Assembly: GCA_026122225.1 (NCBI GenBank)
Contig: JANEZZ010002246.1
Span: 372,001-436,000, forward strand
Direction of reading: 5' to 3'
From: Heloderma charlesbogerti
Lineage: Eukaryota > Chordata > Lepidosauria > Squamata > Helodermatidae
DNA length: 64,000 nucleotides
Part shown: positions 11,131 to 22,044 of the stretch, piece by piece
Numbering within the stretch: the first letter of the stretch is position 1
How the letters are laid out: each line of letters opens with the position of its first letter
Position numbers and translations under genes: made by a program
Notes under the pieces: generated by a model
Seen by the model: the letters and a program-made list of their open reading frames with translations, nothing else
Told to the model about the DNA's origin: nothing
Database searches by the model: none

Positions 11131-11394
11131 AAGGTGCAGTGACAGGGATCACTTAGGTTGCAGAGGTAATTAACAGCTCTGGGTGCATCAGGGATCTGTG
11201 GGTGCAAACCGGGGTCACATGGGAGTGGTTCTAGCAGCCAGGTGGAGCAAAATAACTTTCCCTTTTAGCCTGTTTTGTGTATGAAAAAAAGACTAGCATG
11301 TTCAGTATGTCCCATGGTAGTAGTGGTTTCATTCTGTTAGCAGCCTGCCCTGATTTGTTCTACTGTTTTATCCTGGCTTAGCCAGGGGATTATC

Positions 11395-11715
11395 TGTTGA
11401 GGTCAAATCAGTCAGTCCTAAAGGAAATCAACCCTGACTGCTCATTGGAAGGACAGATACTGAAGCTGAAGCTCAAATATTTTTTGCCACCTAACGCGAA
11501 GAGAAAACTCCCTGGAAAAGACCCTGATGCTGGGAAGGATTGAAGGCAAAAGGAGAAGGGGACGGCAGAGGATGAGATGGCTAGATAGCATCACCGATGC
11601 AATGAATATGAACTTGAGCACGCTCCGGGAGAGAGCGGAGGACAGGAAGGCCCAGCGTGCTATGGTCCATGGGGTCACAAAGAGTCGGACACGACTTAAC
11701 GACTAACAACAAAAA
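11395..11715 (+). mobile_element. RTE/BovB LINE, 3' end
   Basis: The frame contains TLMLGRIEGKRRRGRQRMRW, then LSTLRERAEDRKAQRAMVHG and TKSRTRLND, ending in an AACAAC tail. It is of the same subtype as the minus-strand copy at 10258-10475. The upstream part is degraded by stops. Confidence 0.9.
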
Positions 11716-12014
11716 AGCTTGCCAAGCCCATCACTTTCTGGATTCCGTCTGCTTTATTCAGCCACTTGTGCTAGCAGTGCATATGCATGTTTTGTGGTGT
11801 CTATCTTATCCTAATCAGGGCTGCTATAATTCAGTTATCCTTCTGGAATTCAAAGCTGGACTAAGTCACACGATTAAGGATCAGTGCCATGCTTGGTGCT
11901 TTGGGGAATATCCTCTGATTTTTGTAGCCCATTTTGATGCATAGGTTAAATAAGCAGGATAAAAATCTTGTAAATAAGTTCACTGAAAGTAGGCAGCTGG
12001 CTACTCTTTAGCAC

Positions 12015-12470
12015 TGGGGTCCCCAGTGCAGTGGCGACCCAAGACCTTTGGCTGCCTGAGGCAAAGGACAAGATGGCGCCCACTCCAATTCCATGTGCAA
12101 AAGCTGACTGGATGGGCAGATGGACCTGTCTTCAACACGGACAATGGGACAGGATCCTCCACTGCCCCCGAAGGCTGCAGGCTAACTTAGGGGGCACAGA
12201 GCAGGCCACATGGCCCACAGCTCTCTCCTCCAACACCTTCCTGCTGCCTCCCAGCATCTGCCTTCTGAGGTGACTGCTTCACTCTGGCTAATGATAGGGC
12301 CAGCCCTGCCCCAGTGTGGTGCCCATGGGCTCCAGTTTACCTTTGGACACCTCTCTTGGCACTCACCAGGCTCCCTGCCCCTCCCAATTTTAATTATATT
12401 CAAAATCTTTTAATTTGTTTTTAATTGGAAGGTTGCCATGCTGCAAAGCAAAGTACTGCCCTCCAGCACT
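12015..12470 (+). mobile_element. Dispersed repeat family D
   Basis: It opens with CAGTGGCGACCCAAGAC and a GAGGCAAAGGACAAGATGGC block, as at 10130. The CAGTGGCG start resembles hAT termini. No transposase frame. Confidence 0.5.
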
Positions 12471-12479
12471 GTCCTTATT

Positions 12480-12670
12480 TGGGTTCAACAAAATGGTTTT
12501 ATGTTTTGGAGCTCAAAACCCACCTCTGCCTTGTACTTAGGTTCATAGGTGAGTAGCACCAGTTTGCCTTCTGGGAAATATGTCTTTTGTGACTGACCAT
12601 GCCCACCAGGGCAGCCATTTTGTGAGAGTGCCCACAGTGAGGGGATGCCTGCTTCAGTAAAATCCCCCAA
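12480..12670 (-). mobile_element. hAT-like repeat family C, fragment
   Basis: Inverted relative to 4168-4370: it shares the CATTTTGTGAGAGTGCCCAC, GACCATGCCCACCA and CTTCTGGGAAATA blocks. The GGGGTCCCC end is missing. Confidence 0.6.
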
Positions 12671-14039
12671 AGATTTCTGTTTACCCCCATCCTATCTCTC
12701 CCCTTCTGTGCTGTTTATAGGGACTACAGAGAGATGCAAGGTTTGAAAATGACTGCTCTAAGTCTTGGTGTTCAGACAGTAGTTCAGACTCATAAATAGG
12801 TCTTGCCCCACCCTTACATTGAGCTGTATCTGTGACACAGCTACCATGTTCTTTAAGACAAAGGACAACATTTAAACGTGTCTCCCTTATTTTAGACTAT
12901 GCTTAAAGGTGGGCCTAGGGAGTGTGAAAAGTTTGAAGGCTTCATACAGGATAGCTTGTCATTAAGCAAGCTTAGACTACATGAAAACATTCACCCCATC
13001 CCATTTTTTCTTTGTAATTCTGTGCCTACTTCCTGAACTGCTGCTGTTCAGAGCAAAGTGCGTCTGTGAGAGGGATGGGTGGAGGGAGCGGGTTTTGAAA
13101 GGGGTTATTTTTGTCCCCACCTGTCTCCCTGCAAACGTCTGCATTTTGTCGTGGTCTGCAGTCTACAATATTAAATTATTCACAGCCTCACGATCCATAT
13201 TTTAAAAGTGCACACTTGTACGCTGGTGTTGCACTCTTTATTAATGTCTATTTCTTCCTCCCCTGCTGAAGATGTACGTGGTTCATCAAAGGCCAGCGTG
13301 CTTAGCTTTGAAATGACAAAAAATAGAAACGGAGGGAACTTCCAGATGAGGCTTTAATTTTGCAAACGCCGTGCCTCAGATGGTGAATTTTATTGGGGGT
13401 GGGGAGACGTCATCATCTCCCATTTGTAACTCTTTTGTGTTCCCCCACTGCTTCTTCTGTCTTCCCCCGCCCCCCATCTGTCAAGGAAGGGGAAATGGAA
13501 TAACAGCACAATGTCTTTTGACTGGTAGTGCTAGGGGAGCCCTCCATCTGGAAGCACCCAGAAATTTTTTGCCTAGTGATAAAAACCTGTCCTGCAGCAC
13601 AAGCTGGGCAGTGGGAGGGCGAGACCCTTTTCCTTCTTGCATGGGTAACTAGACTGAGATACTCTGATAAACCAGCTCTGCTGTTCTGCCTTGGATCGTC
13701 ACGCATTAAGACCCCAGCTACTCAATGCGAACCTTGTGGTTATCATGGCGTACCGGTGGAAACTCGAAACGGACCTCGTTTTCGCTGGTGATCAAGACAT
13801 TGCCTTCCATCTGAGTTCGATCGGTCAGCTTGAATTCCCAGCGGGATTCTCAGTTTCTGCGGAAACCAGAAAAAGAACCTGCGGATGGATCAAGCCATTG
13901 CCTATTGCACTGCATGCAGGGCAGACAAATTTGTTAGTGCTGAGCTTGAGACCCTGGGTGCAAATAGGGGGTCTTGATGGGGAAACAAGAAGCATGCCAG
14001 CCTCCAGTTTTGTCTAATGGCTGGAACCCTGCAGTTTGC
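12671..14039. other. Unassigned, largely unique sequence
   Basis: No recognisable gene. About 13190-13420 and 13640-13900 read as non-repetitive. The second part is relatively CpG-rich but without a convincing exon. Open frames here are short and have no family resemblance. Confidence 0.3.
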
Positions 14040-14185
14040 AGGCAAGTACCTTCGCTCAGTGATAGAACGCAAGGTTTGCAGGTCTTCAGTTTGGTCCCGT
14101 GCACCTCCGGGTAGGAGGACCTGGGAGAAGGCAATGGGAAAGGCCCCTCCCTCTGCCTGAGCACCTGGAGAACAACTGTCAGTAC
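14040..14185 (+). mobile_element. tRNA-Ala-like SINE, diverged
   Basis: It has a degenerate head (GCTCAGTGATAGAACGC), a B-box region near 14090-14105, and a GGCAATGGGAAAGGCC body. It ends at the MITE-B target duplication. Confidence 0.55.
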
Positions 14186-14193
14186 AGAGTAGA

Positions 14194-14322
14194 CAAACCA
14201 TCTCCAAGCCGGCACCCTCCAGAAGGGTTGGACTACAGTCTCCATCATCCCCAGCCATGCTAGCTGGAAGTGATGGGAGTTGTAGTCCAACCCTTCTGGA
14301 GGACACCAGGTTGGAGAAGGCC
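14194..14322. mobile_element. MITE-B, complete, with 8-bp duplication
   Basis: A 129-bp palindromic element with arms AGAAGGGTTGGACTACA and TGTAGTCCAACCCTTCT. AGAGTAGA occurs on both sides (14186-14193 and 14323-14330), consistent with hAT insertion. Other copies: 8945, 27285, 34388, 34680, 36838, 41050, 50330, 53764, 56308 and 59685. Confidence 0.8.
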
Positions 14323-14898
14323 AGAGTAGATGATACTTCACACACACACTCACGCACACGCACTGCCTTAAATCCAACTGAGAATCCTCGGAGGAGGGAG
14401 AATTTAAAATTAGACTATAAATAAGCTATGCTTTGTCAAAAGTCACCTGCCCCACAGCCCGGCCCGCGTGATCCTGCAGGTTGTGTGAATTGAGCAGAGA
14501 AGCTGGAGCGACTCGACAGTTCAGTAGTTTGCTGCTCCAGCCAGGAATGGCGAGGGGGAGGTGGCGCTCCCTGAAGCAGCTTCCACGATGACTTATTCAT
14601 ACGCAGAGGGCATGGAGGCAATGCAGCCAAGCGCCTGATGCTGAGTGGGCAACTGGCAAGCACCTGTGCTGGATGCTGCTACGTGAGGCTTCACATACAC
14701 ACCTGCATGAGAAATCCTTCAGTGAATCTTCTTTTCCTTTGCATGCGCATGTGAACACACACACACACGGTCCCGGGCATGATAGCATTACAGCTTTGAA
14801 GCCAAGCCACTCCTTTGAGCTTGAGCACATCTATTAATTCAGTGGCACAATTATTCAATAGTGCTACAACACCATTTAATCAGAACTGGGGGTAAGGG
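14323..14898. other. Unassigned sequence before the DIRS element
   Basis: Contains CA-rich runs (about 14335-14362 and 14755-14770) and a modestly CpG-rich block at 14440-14660. No gene recognised. Confidence 0.3.
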
Positions 14899-15083
14899 GT
14901 GCCTTACGGTCAGTGCAAGGACGTGTTCTTCTTTGTCGTCGCTGTGCATCACACGTATGGGCTCTGTGCCTGCACTGAGCCTCACTCGGGAAGCTTGTAT
15001 AGCTGAGGAACGTTTTGGCGGGAACCCTCCCCCACCGTCCACTGTGCATGTCCTAGCGGGTTCCCGCCCGTTCCCTCAGTTCT
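14899..15083. repeat. DIRS left inverted terminal repeat
   Basis: Inverse complement of 20601-20783. For example, GTTCCCTCAGTTC at 15070-15082 pairs with GAACTGAGGGAAC at 20601-20613, and GTGCATCACACGTATGGGCT pairs with AGCCCATATGTGTGGTGCAC. Several percent of positions differ. Confidence 0.9.
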
Positions 15084-15283
15084 CTTTCAACCGCCATAGT
15101 GGATAGTCTTGTTTGGAGCTTCCTCTGTGAGAGAGAGAATTGCTAGCGTTTTTTAGCTGCTGCTAAGGACTTGTTCTTGTTATTCTTGTTTGTTTTTTCC
15201 CCTGTCTTTGTCATCTACACACACACACAAAATCCTTTGTTGTTGGTCTGTTTTTGTCACATACTGCGGCTGCGGTGTCACTT

Positions 15284-17405
15284 ATGGCCACAAAGACACC
15301 TTTTCGAAAGTGTGTCAAGTGTGGGAGTAAGTTGCCCCCCACTGACCCTCATTCCCTCTGACTTTTTTGTTTGGGTGAAGGCCATTTACCCGATGCCTGC
15401 TCCTTGTGCCGATGGTTTACTAAACAGGCATGGAAAAATGGATCGTACAGGCTCAAGGAAGAGCTGCGGAGAACAGCATTGTTGGCCACCGATCCAAAGA
15501 ACGCTGCAGGGTCTTCTGCTAAGGACAAAGCAAGGGTGACTATGTCTTCGTCCAAGCCGATGTCCCCTTGCCCGACAACTTCTGTCGAACAGGCATCTCC
15601 GGGGCACTCCTTAGCACTCTCGGTCGTGAGAAAGATCACAAGAAAGGCAAAGATTCCAAAGTCGGGTTCGAATGGCCTTAAAAAGCAGAAGAAAAAGAAG
15701 GTTGCTGAAAAAGCTTCCAAACCAAAGATTCTGGCACCTCCTCCCTTGCTGGATTCACCAGTTCATGTACTGTCGCCGGTGCGGCCTGCTCCCATCACCG
15801 AGCCAGTGTCTACAATGTCTGAGGGTGAGAGCGTGGATTTTTCTCCACCACCGGTCTCTCGAGACCGAGAGTTTTCTCCATCTGGAGATTGTCAGTCACC
15901 AGTAAGGCAAAAAGCCTCAAGTTGTCGTCTCCCGTCTCCTCCTCGGGACCGAGAGCAGCAGTTTCACCCTAACCTGCTTCGTTCTCCCTATGGCGATCAT
16001 CGTTTCAAGTCCCGCTATCGGGAGAGGTCAAGATCTCCTCATGATGACTGGGAGAGGAGTTCAGAATGGTCTTGCCCTCCGCAGAGACCTTACCATTTCG
16101 ACGACTGGCATACCTTGTGGGACAGAGAGTACTTTAATGGATCTAGATATCTGGGGTCAGCTTCACCTTGGTATCGACTGCAGGCATCAGCAACTGTGAT
16201 GAGTTCCTTGTGTCTCCACCCATGCCACCTTATTCCTCTTCCCCGCTGCGGAGCCAGTTAGATGCCCCTAAATGGGTTCACTCGACTCCGCTGTCAGTGC
16301 CACAGTTGATCCCACCTGCAGCTACTGTCCCGTGAACAGACTCGCACCATGACTCGGCTGATGATTACTCGTCCGACTCTTCCTCATACTCATCCGTCCC
16401 ACCTTCCATCCCATCTCCGGATGACATAGTGGGGTCTCAGGAGGGAGCATTCCCTTTGGAGGACATGTTCAACTTCGCTGAGCAAGTCAGCAGGATGGCC
16501 CATTCATTGGGCATTGAAGTACAGCATATACAGGATCCTGTCTTCGCCGCCATTCATACTGAGTCATTGAAACTAGTGTCGGTTCCCTTCTCCCAATCCT
16601 GCTCCAGACCATTCAACAGTCTTGGAAGGCTCCATCCTCCATGGCCCCAACATCTAAATGGCTTGAGTCCCTTTATCGTGTGCAAGAAAACGACGCAGCG
16701 TTCCTATATTTACACCCGTGGCCCAACTCCATTATTGTAGAGTCAGCACAGGGAAGGTCGCAAAAGCTTCATGCATCACTGGTTGACAAGGAGGGGAGAA
16801 GGCTGGATCTTTTAGGTCAGGGGATGTATTCTTCGGCTGCCTTCTGACTCCATGTGGCCAATTGCCAGGCCATGTAGGCCAGATATCAGTTATTCCTGTG
16901 GGAAAAGCTGGATTCCCTTTGTGCCTATCTCCTAGAGGACCAAAAAGGTCTCGCCAGGGTCTTCCATGTGGAGGCTGTCAAGCTGTCAAGACAACAAATA
17001 AATAGTTCTCGGCACGAGCTGAACTGTAGCGTCAAATCGATGGTTGGTGCCATCGTGCTCAGGAGGCATGCCGTGCTGAGATCTGCGGGCTTGACTCCAG
17101 AAGCCCAGTCCTGAATAGAAGACCTGCCCTTTGATGACGAAGGGCTCTTCAATGCCGAGATGGATGAGCAGATGGACTCTGTCCAGAAAGCAAAGACTAC
17201 AGCCCGCAAGATGAGCTTCGACCTTCAGCCCATGCAGCAGAAATACAAGGGTCGCAAGTGGTTGAGTCCATCCCTCAACCGTATGGACCTAAACAACAAT
17301 TTGACTGATACCAGAGGGCTTCGGCTATTGGGCGGTATAGAAAATAAATAAATAAATACCAATGCTACCAGCCTTCCAAACACCAGAAAAAGCAGACCGC
17401 CCCAT
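15284..17405 (+). pseudogene. DIRS gag-like ORF, broken
   Basis: ATG at 15284 starts a frame with a zinc-binding CVKCG pair and, after a TGA at 15359-15361, a second FCLGEGHLPDACSLC cluster. Together these form the usual N-terminal Cys-rich motif of vertebrate DIRS Gag. A 300-codon Ser/Pro/Arg-rich frame follows to 16261, then frame changes. Later conserved Gag blocks are WLESLYRVQENDAAFLY (about 16650-16700), LDLLGQGMYSSAAF (to 16847) and DLPFDDEGLFNAEMDEQMDS (about 17120-17180). Function was RNA packaging in the replication particle. Confidence 0.8.
17308..17361 (+). mobile_element. Tiny LINE-tail insertion in the DIRS gag
   Basis: About 43 bp ending in a GGGCGGTATAGAAAATAAAT-type L2/CR1-like LINE terminus interrupts the gag frame. 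It is flanked by ATACCA on both sides (17308-17313 and 17356-17361), as expected of target-primed reverse transcription. Confidence 0.75.
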
Positions 17406-17429
17406 CTTTAAAGTTCCATCAAGGTCATG

Positions 17430-19262
17430 GCAGGCCTGAGCCATCCTCAAAGCATCAACTTTGACTTCCTGGCATTTGTCGCCTCCAACCTCCCCAGTCA
17501 ACCTGTCTTCGGGTCCATCCTGTCATGGTGCCTGCTGGCCTGGAAGGCAATAACATTGGACACCTGGGTGTTAGATATAATTGGTCGGGGTTACATGATA
17601 GAATTTCACACTCTTCCCGCTCTAGGAACTGTTCACGTTACTACATCATCGCAAGCCCTCCTTCTGGTGATGTCCACTTTGCTTCAAAAAGGAGCTATCC
17701 AGAGAGTCCTTCAATTCCAGCCGAAAGACAGCTTTTTTCTTGGTATTTCACCATACTGAAGCAGAACGGAGGCCTCCACCCCATCATGGTCTAAAGGGAC
17801 TTAAACAAGTTAATCACCCCCAGAAGGTTCAGAATGATCACGTTGGCTACAATTCTCCCTCTTCTTCAAAGGAATGTTTGGTTTGCCACCATAGACCTGA
17901 AGGATGCATATTTTCATATAGCAATTGCAGACACCCACCACTGGTACCTACGTTTCATCATTGGCACCGACATGTTCCAGTTTCAGGGCCTGCCCTTTGG
18001 CTTGGCAACCGCCTCGACAGTTTTTACAAAGTGTATGGTGATCGTGTGCACGTATCTGAGACTACAGGGAATCAAGGTTTATTCTTATCTGGATTCCAGA
18101 AAGGATCTTCACCATGCCATTGAGATTGTTCCGAACCTTCTGGGTGCACTGGGCCTGTATGTCAACAGGGAGAAATCAACTCTGGAGCCTACTCAATGTC
18201 TCCAGTTTATAGGGGCGCTGCTAGATTCAACAGTTGCACGCGCTTACCTTCCTCGAAACTGGCAGATTCAGCTGGTTACTCTAGTTGAGACCATCGTCCT
18301 TCATCGATGGGCCACCACTTGCACCATCCAAGTTTTGCTGGGACACATGGCAGCTACGGTCACAGTTGTTTGATGGGTGAAGCTTTGGATGCGACCACTG
18401 CAGAACTGGTTGCTCCAAAATTTCGATTCCACCTCAGATGCTCGGCGTTCTCAACTCACAATCCCAGAAGTGTTGACATCCCTTCTCTGGTGGATGCAAC
18501 TGTGCAACTTGGACCAAGGCATGCCTTTCATCCAACTGTCTCCTACACAAATCCTGACAACGGATGTGTCTCTCTTTGGATGGGGAGCCCCCTATGGCCC
18601 GTTGCGGACTCAGGGCATCTGGTCTGCGAAAGAAAAGGGAGTGCCACATTAATTTCCTAGAGTTTCTTGTGGCTTGGAAAGCGATGTGCACTTTCGAACT
18701 TTACCTTCAAGGACAACATGTGCAAATCCTGACTGACAATACAACAGTTTTGTGGCACATTCAGAAGCAAGGTGGTACGCATTCCTCCCAGCTTGTCAGC
18801 CTCACTCTTGACGTCTTCCAGTGGGCAATTCAGCAGGACATTGTCTTGAGTGCTCTTCACATTGCTGGACTAGACAAGGTTCTGGCGGATACCCTAAGTC
18901 GGGTGTGCCATTTGTCTCACGAGTGGGGGATGTCAGCTTGGATCGTCTGTTCCTGGAATGGGGTCATCCCACAATGGACCTGTTCGCAACACCAATGAAT
19001 GCGGTCTGCGCTCACTTCTGCACAAGAGCGGGGATTGGGTGATAGCCTGTGGGCGATGTGTTCCAGATACAGTGACAAGGGAAACTTTTTAAATCTGTTC
19101 CCTCCCTTTCCCCTCCTCTCCAAGGTGCTGCAGAAGATGGCACACGACAAAACGGACTGCATTCTAATTGCTCCTTGGTGGTCGAGGCAACCATGGTTCC
19201 CAACCCTACTGTGTCTGTCAGTGAGGCAGTTTTTGCGTCTTCGAGAGTTCCAGACCTGATCT
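17430..19262 (+). pseudogene. DIRS reverse transcriptase/RNase H ORF, broken
   Basis: RT motifs in order: LKDAYFHIAI (motif A, about 17895), GLPFGLATAS (motif B, about 17990), and YLDS at 18086-18097, where the family norm is YLDD. RNase H follows with HINFLEFLVAWKA, the TDNTTVLWHIQKQGG core and a terminal ADTLSR (to about 18900). A C-terminal block with MDLFAT and ILIAPWWSRQPWF is typical of vertebrate DIRS Pol. Stops at 17792-17794 and 18371-18373 and frame changes near 18640, 18905 and 19000 make it non-functional. Confidence 0.88.
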
Positions 19263-19439
19263 CTCGGGACCGAGGCAAGATTCGACATGTGGATCTCGAC
19301 ACTCTGCAACTAACAGCTTGATGGATTCAACAATGAATACCGTTCCTTGAGTTCCGCCCGGAATTCAGACAGTTCTGGATGTGGCTCAGAAGCCAGCTAC
19401 ACATCGATCCTATGCTGCAAAGTGGTAGTCTTTTCTGAA

Positions 19440-20415
19440 GTTTGCTCATCTTCATGCTTTTGATCCTCTTCAGGCATCAATTGAGAATGTTCTTCTCTTT
19501 TTGCAGTTTGTTCCAAAAAGGTTTGAAACTTTCATCCATAAGAGTGTATTTGGCAGCTCTTTCTTGTTACAAGGGGTCAGTTCAAGGTTTTTCCCTCTTT
19601 ACTCACCCTACCACTCTCCAGGTTCTGAGGGGTCTAAAGACCCCTCAGCACCTCCAGTGCGAACTCTGGTTCCTCAATGGAGTCTCTCTGTTGTCTTGCA
19701 TGCCCTCCTCTCGAAACCCTTCGAGCCTCTGGCCACAATGGAGCTTCATTTACTATTGTAGAAAGTGGTCTTTTTGGTCACCATCACTTCCTCTCGGCGT
19801 GTTAGTGAGATCTCTGCCTCTTGAGTGGATCATCCCTACATAATTTTCCACAAGGATAAGGTTGACCTGTGGCCGGACATTGACTTTTTGCCTAAGGTAG
19901 TCTTTGATTTTCACATCAACCAAACCATATCACTACCAACTTTCTTCCCGAACCCTTCTTCTGACCTGGAGAGAAAGCTGCATGCCCTTGATGTCAAGAG
20001 GGCATTGGCCTTTTACAAGTCCAGGACAGCGTCATTCTGTACCACACAGCGCCTTTTTGTTTGCTGTGGAGGTCCCAAGAAGGGCTCTCCTGTCTTCTCC
20101 CAGAGACTGGCTTCATGGATTGTGCGAACCATCGGTCTGGCCTATGATTTCTCTGGGTTGGAACACCCTTCTCACATTGAAGTGCATTCCACTCGAGGAG
20201 TGGCCATGTCTACAGCTTTTACCAAAGTCTTACCACTGTTGGACTTATGCAGGGCAGCAACGTGGTTGAAACCGTTGATGTTCATAAAACACTACAAACT
20301 CAGTGTCAAGGCATGTGCAGACTGTGCATTTGGGCGAGCCGTACTGTCATCAGTCTTGATGTTAGACACCTACCCACCACCGGTAAATGAGCTTGTTAAT
20401 TGCCCATATGTGTGA
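19440..20415 (+). pseudogene. DIRS tyrosine recombinase, broken
   Basis: The catalytic set is still visible: the first Arg in TSSRRVSEI (about 19788-19812), HxxR in EVHSTRGVAMSTAF (about 20180-20220), and the nucleophile Tyr in MFIKHYKLSV (about 20280-20310). It joined circular cDNA into the genome. A TAG (19759-19761) and a TGA (19822-19824) interrupt the main frame, and a frameshift near 19665 separates the N-terminal SIRVYLAALS-containing part. Confidence 0.88.
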
Positions 20416-20510
20416 TGCACAGAGACCACGAAGAAGAAATGCAGGAAGCTTACCTGTAACTGTAGTTCTTCGAGTGGTCATCTCTGCATTCACACAACCC
20501 ACCCACCATC
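20412..20510. repeat. DIRS internal complementary region
   Basis: GATGCACAGAGACCACGAAG and the downstream TTCTTCGAGTGGTCATCTCT are near inverse complements of each other and match the outer edges of both terminal repeats. This is the template for closing the circular DNA intermediate in DIRS elements. Confidence 0.8.
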
Positions 20511-20600
20511 CCCGCTTCAGTGTCAGTGTCAGATTTGATGCTGGTACTGAGGTGTGATTGTTTTTTCCCTCGGATCCAAGGCCACACTAGGCAGTCTCAA

Positions 20601-20783
20601 GGAACTGAGGGAACAGACGGGAACCCACTAGGACATGCGCAGTGGACGATAGGGGAGGGTTCCTGCCGAAACGTTCCTCAGTTATAGAAGCTTCCCGAAT
20701 GAGGCTCAGCACAGGCGCAGAGCCCATATGTGTGGTGCACAGGTGACTACTCAAAGGACTACAGTTACCGGTAAGCAACCTGC
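20601..20783. repeat. DIRS right inverted terminal repeat
   Basis: Inverse complement of 14899-15083; ends near GTTACCGGTAAGCAACCTGC. See the left repeat for matched blocks. Confidence 0.9.
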
Positions 20784-20857
20784 ATTTCCCAGCTGCGCAA
20801 TCTGTTCCGTTGCATCCAGAATGGCTGGGATACATCGCGTCAAGGTCCATCGAGGCC

Positions 20858-20859
<2 letters not shown>

Positions 20860-20894
<35 letters not shown>
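20860..20894. repeat. (TG)n microsatellite
   Basis: About 17 TG units. Confidence 0.95.
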
Positions 20895-20896
<2 letters not shown>

Positions 20897-20929
20897 AACA
20901 ACACCTCTTTCAGCTCGATGAATACCACT

Positions 20930-21310
20930 TCAGAGGAGCTCCTGGGGCCACGATCCAGAGGTGGGCTGGGCTGAAGGCAAAAGAGGTGGCCCAAAAATAC
21001 CAGGATATTTGCGCTTAAAACTCTTATTGACATCACAACCTTTTGGAATGTGGGAGGAAGCTGCATTTCCCGTGGGCAGCTGGCTGGCCACTGTGTGAAC
21101 AGAATGCTGGACTGGATGGGCCTTGGTCTGATCCAGCAGGGCTCTTCTGATGTTCTTAAACACCGAAGCTGGGAAACCACCCAATGATCAGTGGCTGGGG
21201 GGAAAGGGGTGGGGCCAGGAGAAGGGGCGTGGCTGTCTGGGGAACCCTGGAGACCTGGATTGGGCCAACAAGCGGGCCAAATCTGGCCCTTGAGCCTGAG
21301 GTTCTGCACC
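20930..21310 (+). mobile_element. Family E repeat interrupted by a CR1 3' tail
   Basis: Family E blocks at 20940-21010 and 21165-21310 flank a CR1 3'UTR piece (about 21060-21162: GTGTGAACAGAATGCTGGAC, then TCTGATCCAGCAGGGCTCTT). The LINE fragment appears nested in the older element. Confidence 0.65.
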
Positions 21311-21404
21311 CCTGAGCTAGGCCAGGGTTGTATTCACTATAGCACCTCACAAGATGCTTCTGGATGCTCCTAAACTGGGCATGGAGGTGATGGCCACCAT
21401 TACT

Positions 21405-21900
21405 GAGGGCGGTGGTGGCTGGTGAAGAATAGGTCTGGGAGTGCAGCGGGTGGGCAACTGGCAGAGGCGGAGTCAAGGGGTCGCCATGGGCGGAGCCAAG
21501 GGGTTGCCATAAAGCACCCCCACTTCCCCCGCACCCCCACTTCCCCCGCACCCCCACTTCCCCAGAACACAGAGTGAAGGCAGGCAGAACTGCTTCAGAA
21601 AGCATAACTGTTGGCATGGCTGGGCAGCAGAGCATATTCAAAAATTTTGAATATTTTTCAAAATATTATATGGTGCCAGAACACAGCATAAAGGTGGGCA
21701 GAGGAGCTTTGGAAGGAAAAAACAGTGGCAAGGCCATGTGTGGCACAGCGGTTTCTCAACACATTACGTGGTGCATTTTGTTAAACCCACCTGGGCCCGC
21801 TTTGGGAAAACACAGTGGATGGAATGATTATTTAAAACTCATAGACTACATGTGTTCTTGAGCAAAGCCAGCTAGGACACCTTTGTTTTACCACCACTGG
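21405..21900. mobile_element. Unnamed non-autonomous repeat with a minisatellite
   Basis: It runs from CGGTGGTGGCTGGTGA to TTTACCACCACTGG, whose ends are inversely related. A tandem array of a 17-bp CACCCCCACTTCCCCCG unit, about three copies, sits at 21510-21563. No transposase. Confidence 0.45.
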
Positions 21901-21939
21901 GAATCCATAGAGAAGGAAACAGTCCAGAAAGAATTCTTA

Positions 21940-22035
21940 GGCTGCAATCCTATACCCACTTATCTAGGAGTAAGTCCCTTTGAACTCAATAGGGCTTTCT
22001 TTTACGTAGTCATGTAGGACTGCACTGTTAAAAAA
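21940..22035. mobile_element. MITE family G copy
   Basis: GGCTGCAATCCTATACCCAC, then GGAGTAAGTCCCTTTGAACT. The same motif set recurs at 29430-29520 and 38800-38880. A short dispersed element of Harbinger-like appearance; class not proven. Confidence 0.5.
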
Positions 22036-22044
22036 CACACAATG

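Larger units (their letters stand above)
14899..20783 (+). mobile_element. DIRS-type tyrosine-recombinase retrotransposon, degenerate
   Basis: About 5.9 kb with the DIRS order: left inverted terminal repeat, gag-like region, reverse transcriptase/RNase H, tyrosine recombinase, internal complementary region, right inverted terminal repeat. DIRS elements replicate through RNA and integrate as circles using a tyrosine recombinase, so no target-site duplication is expected and none is seen. All three frames carry stops or frameshifts, so this copy cannot be autonomous, yet both ends and all domains remain recognisable. Outer limits are accurate to about 20 bp. Confidence 0.93.

Noticed and set aside
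15371..16261. 296-codon open frame as a host gene
   Set aside because: It follows a DIRS-type Cys-rich Gag start and lies between DIRS inverted repeats; it is the Gag of the retrotransposon, broken by a stop at 15359.
20587..21309. 240-codon minus-strand frame
   Set aside because: It crosses the DIRS terminal repeat, a (TG)n tract and family E repeat; not a biological unit.
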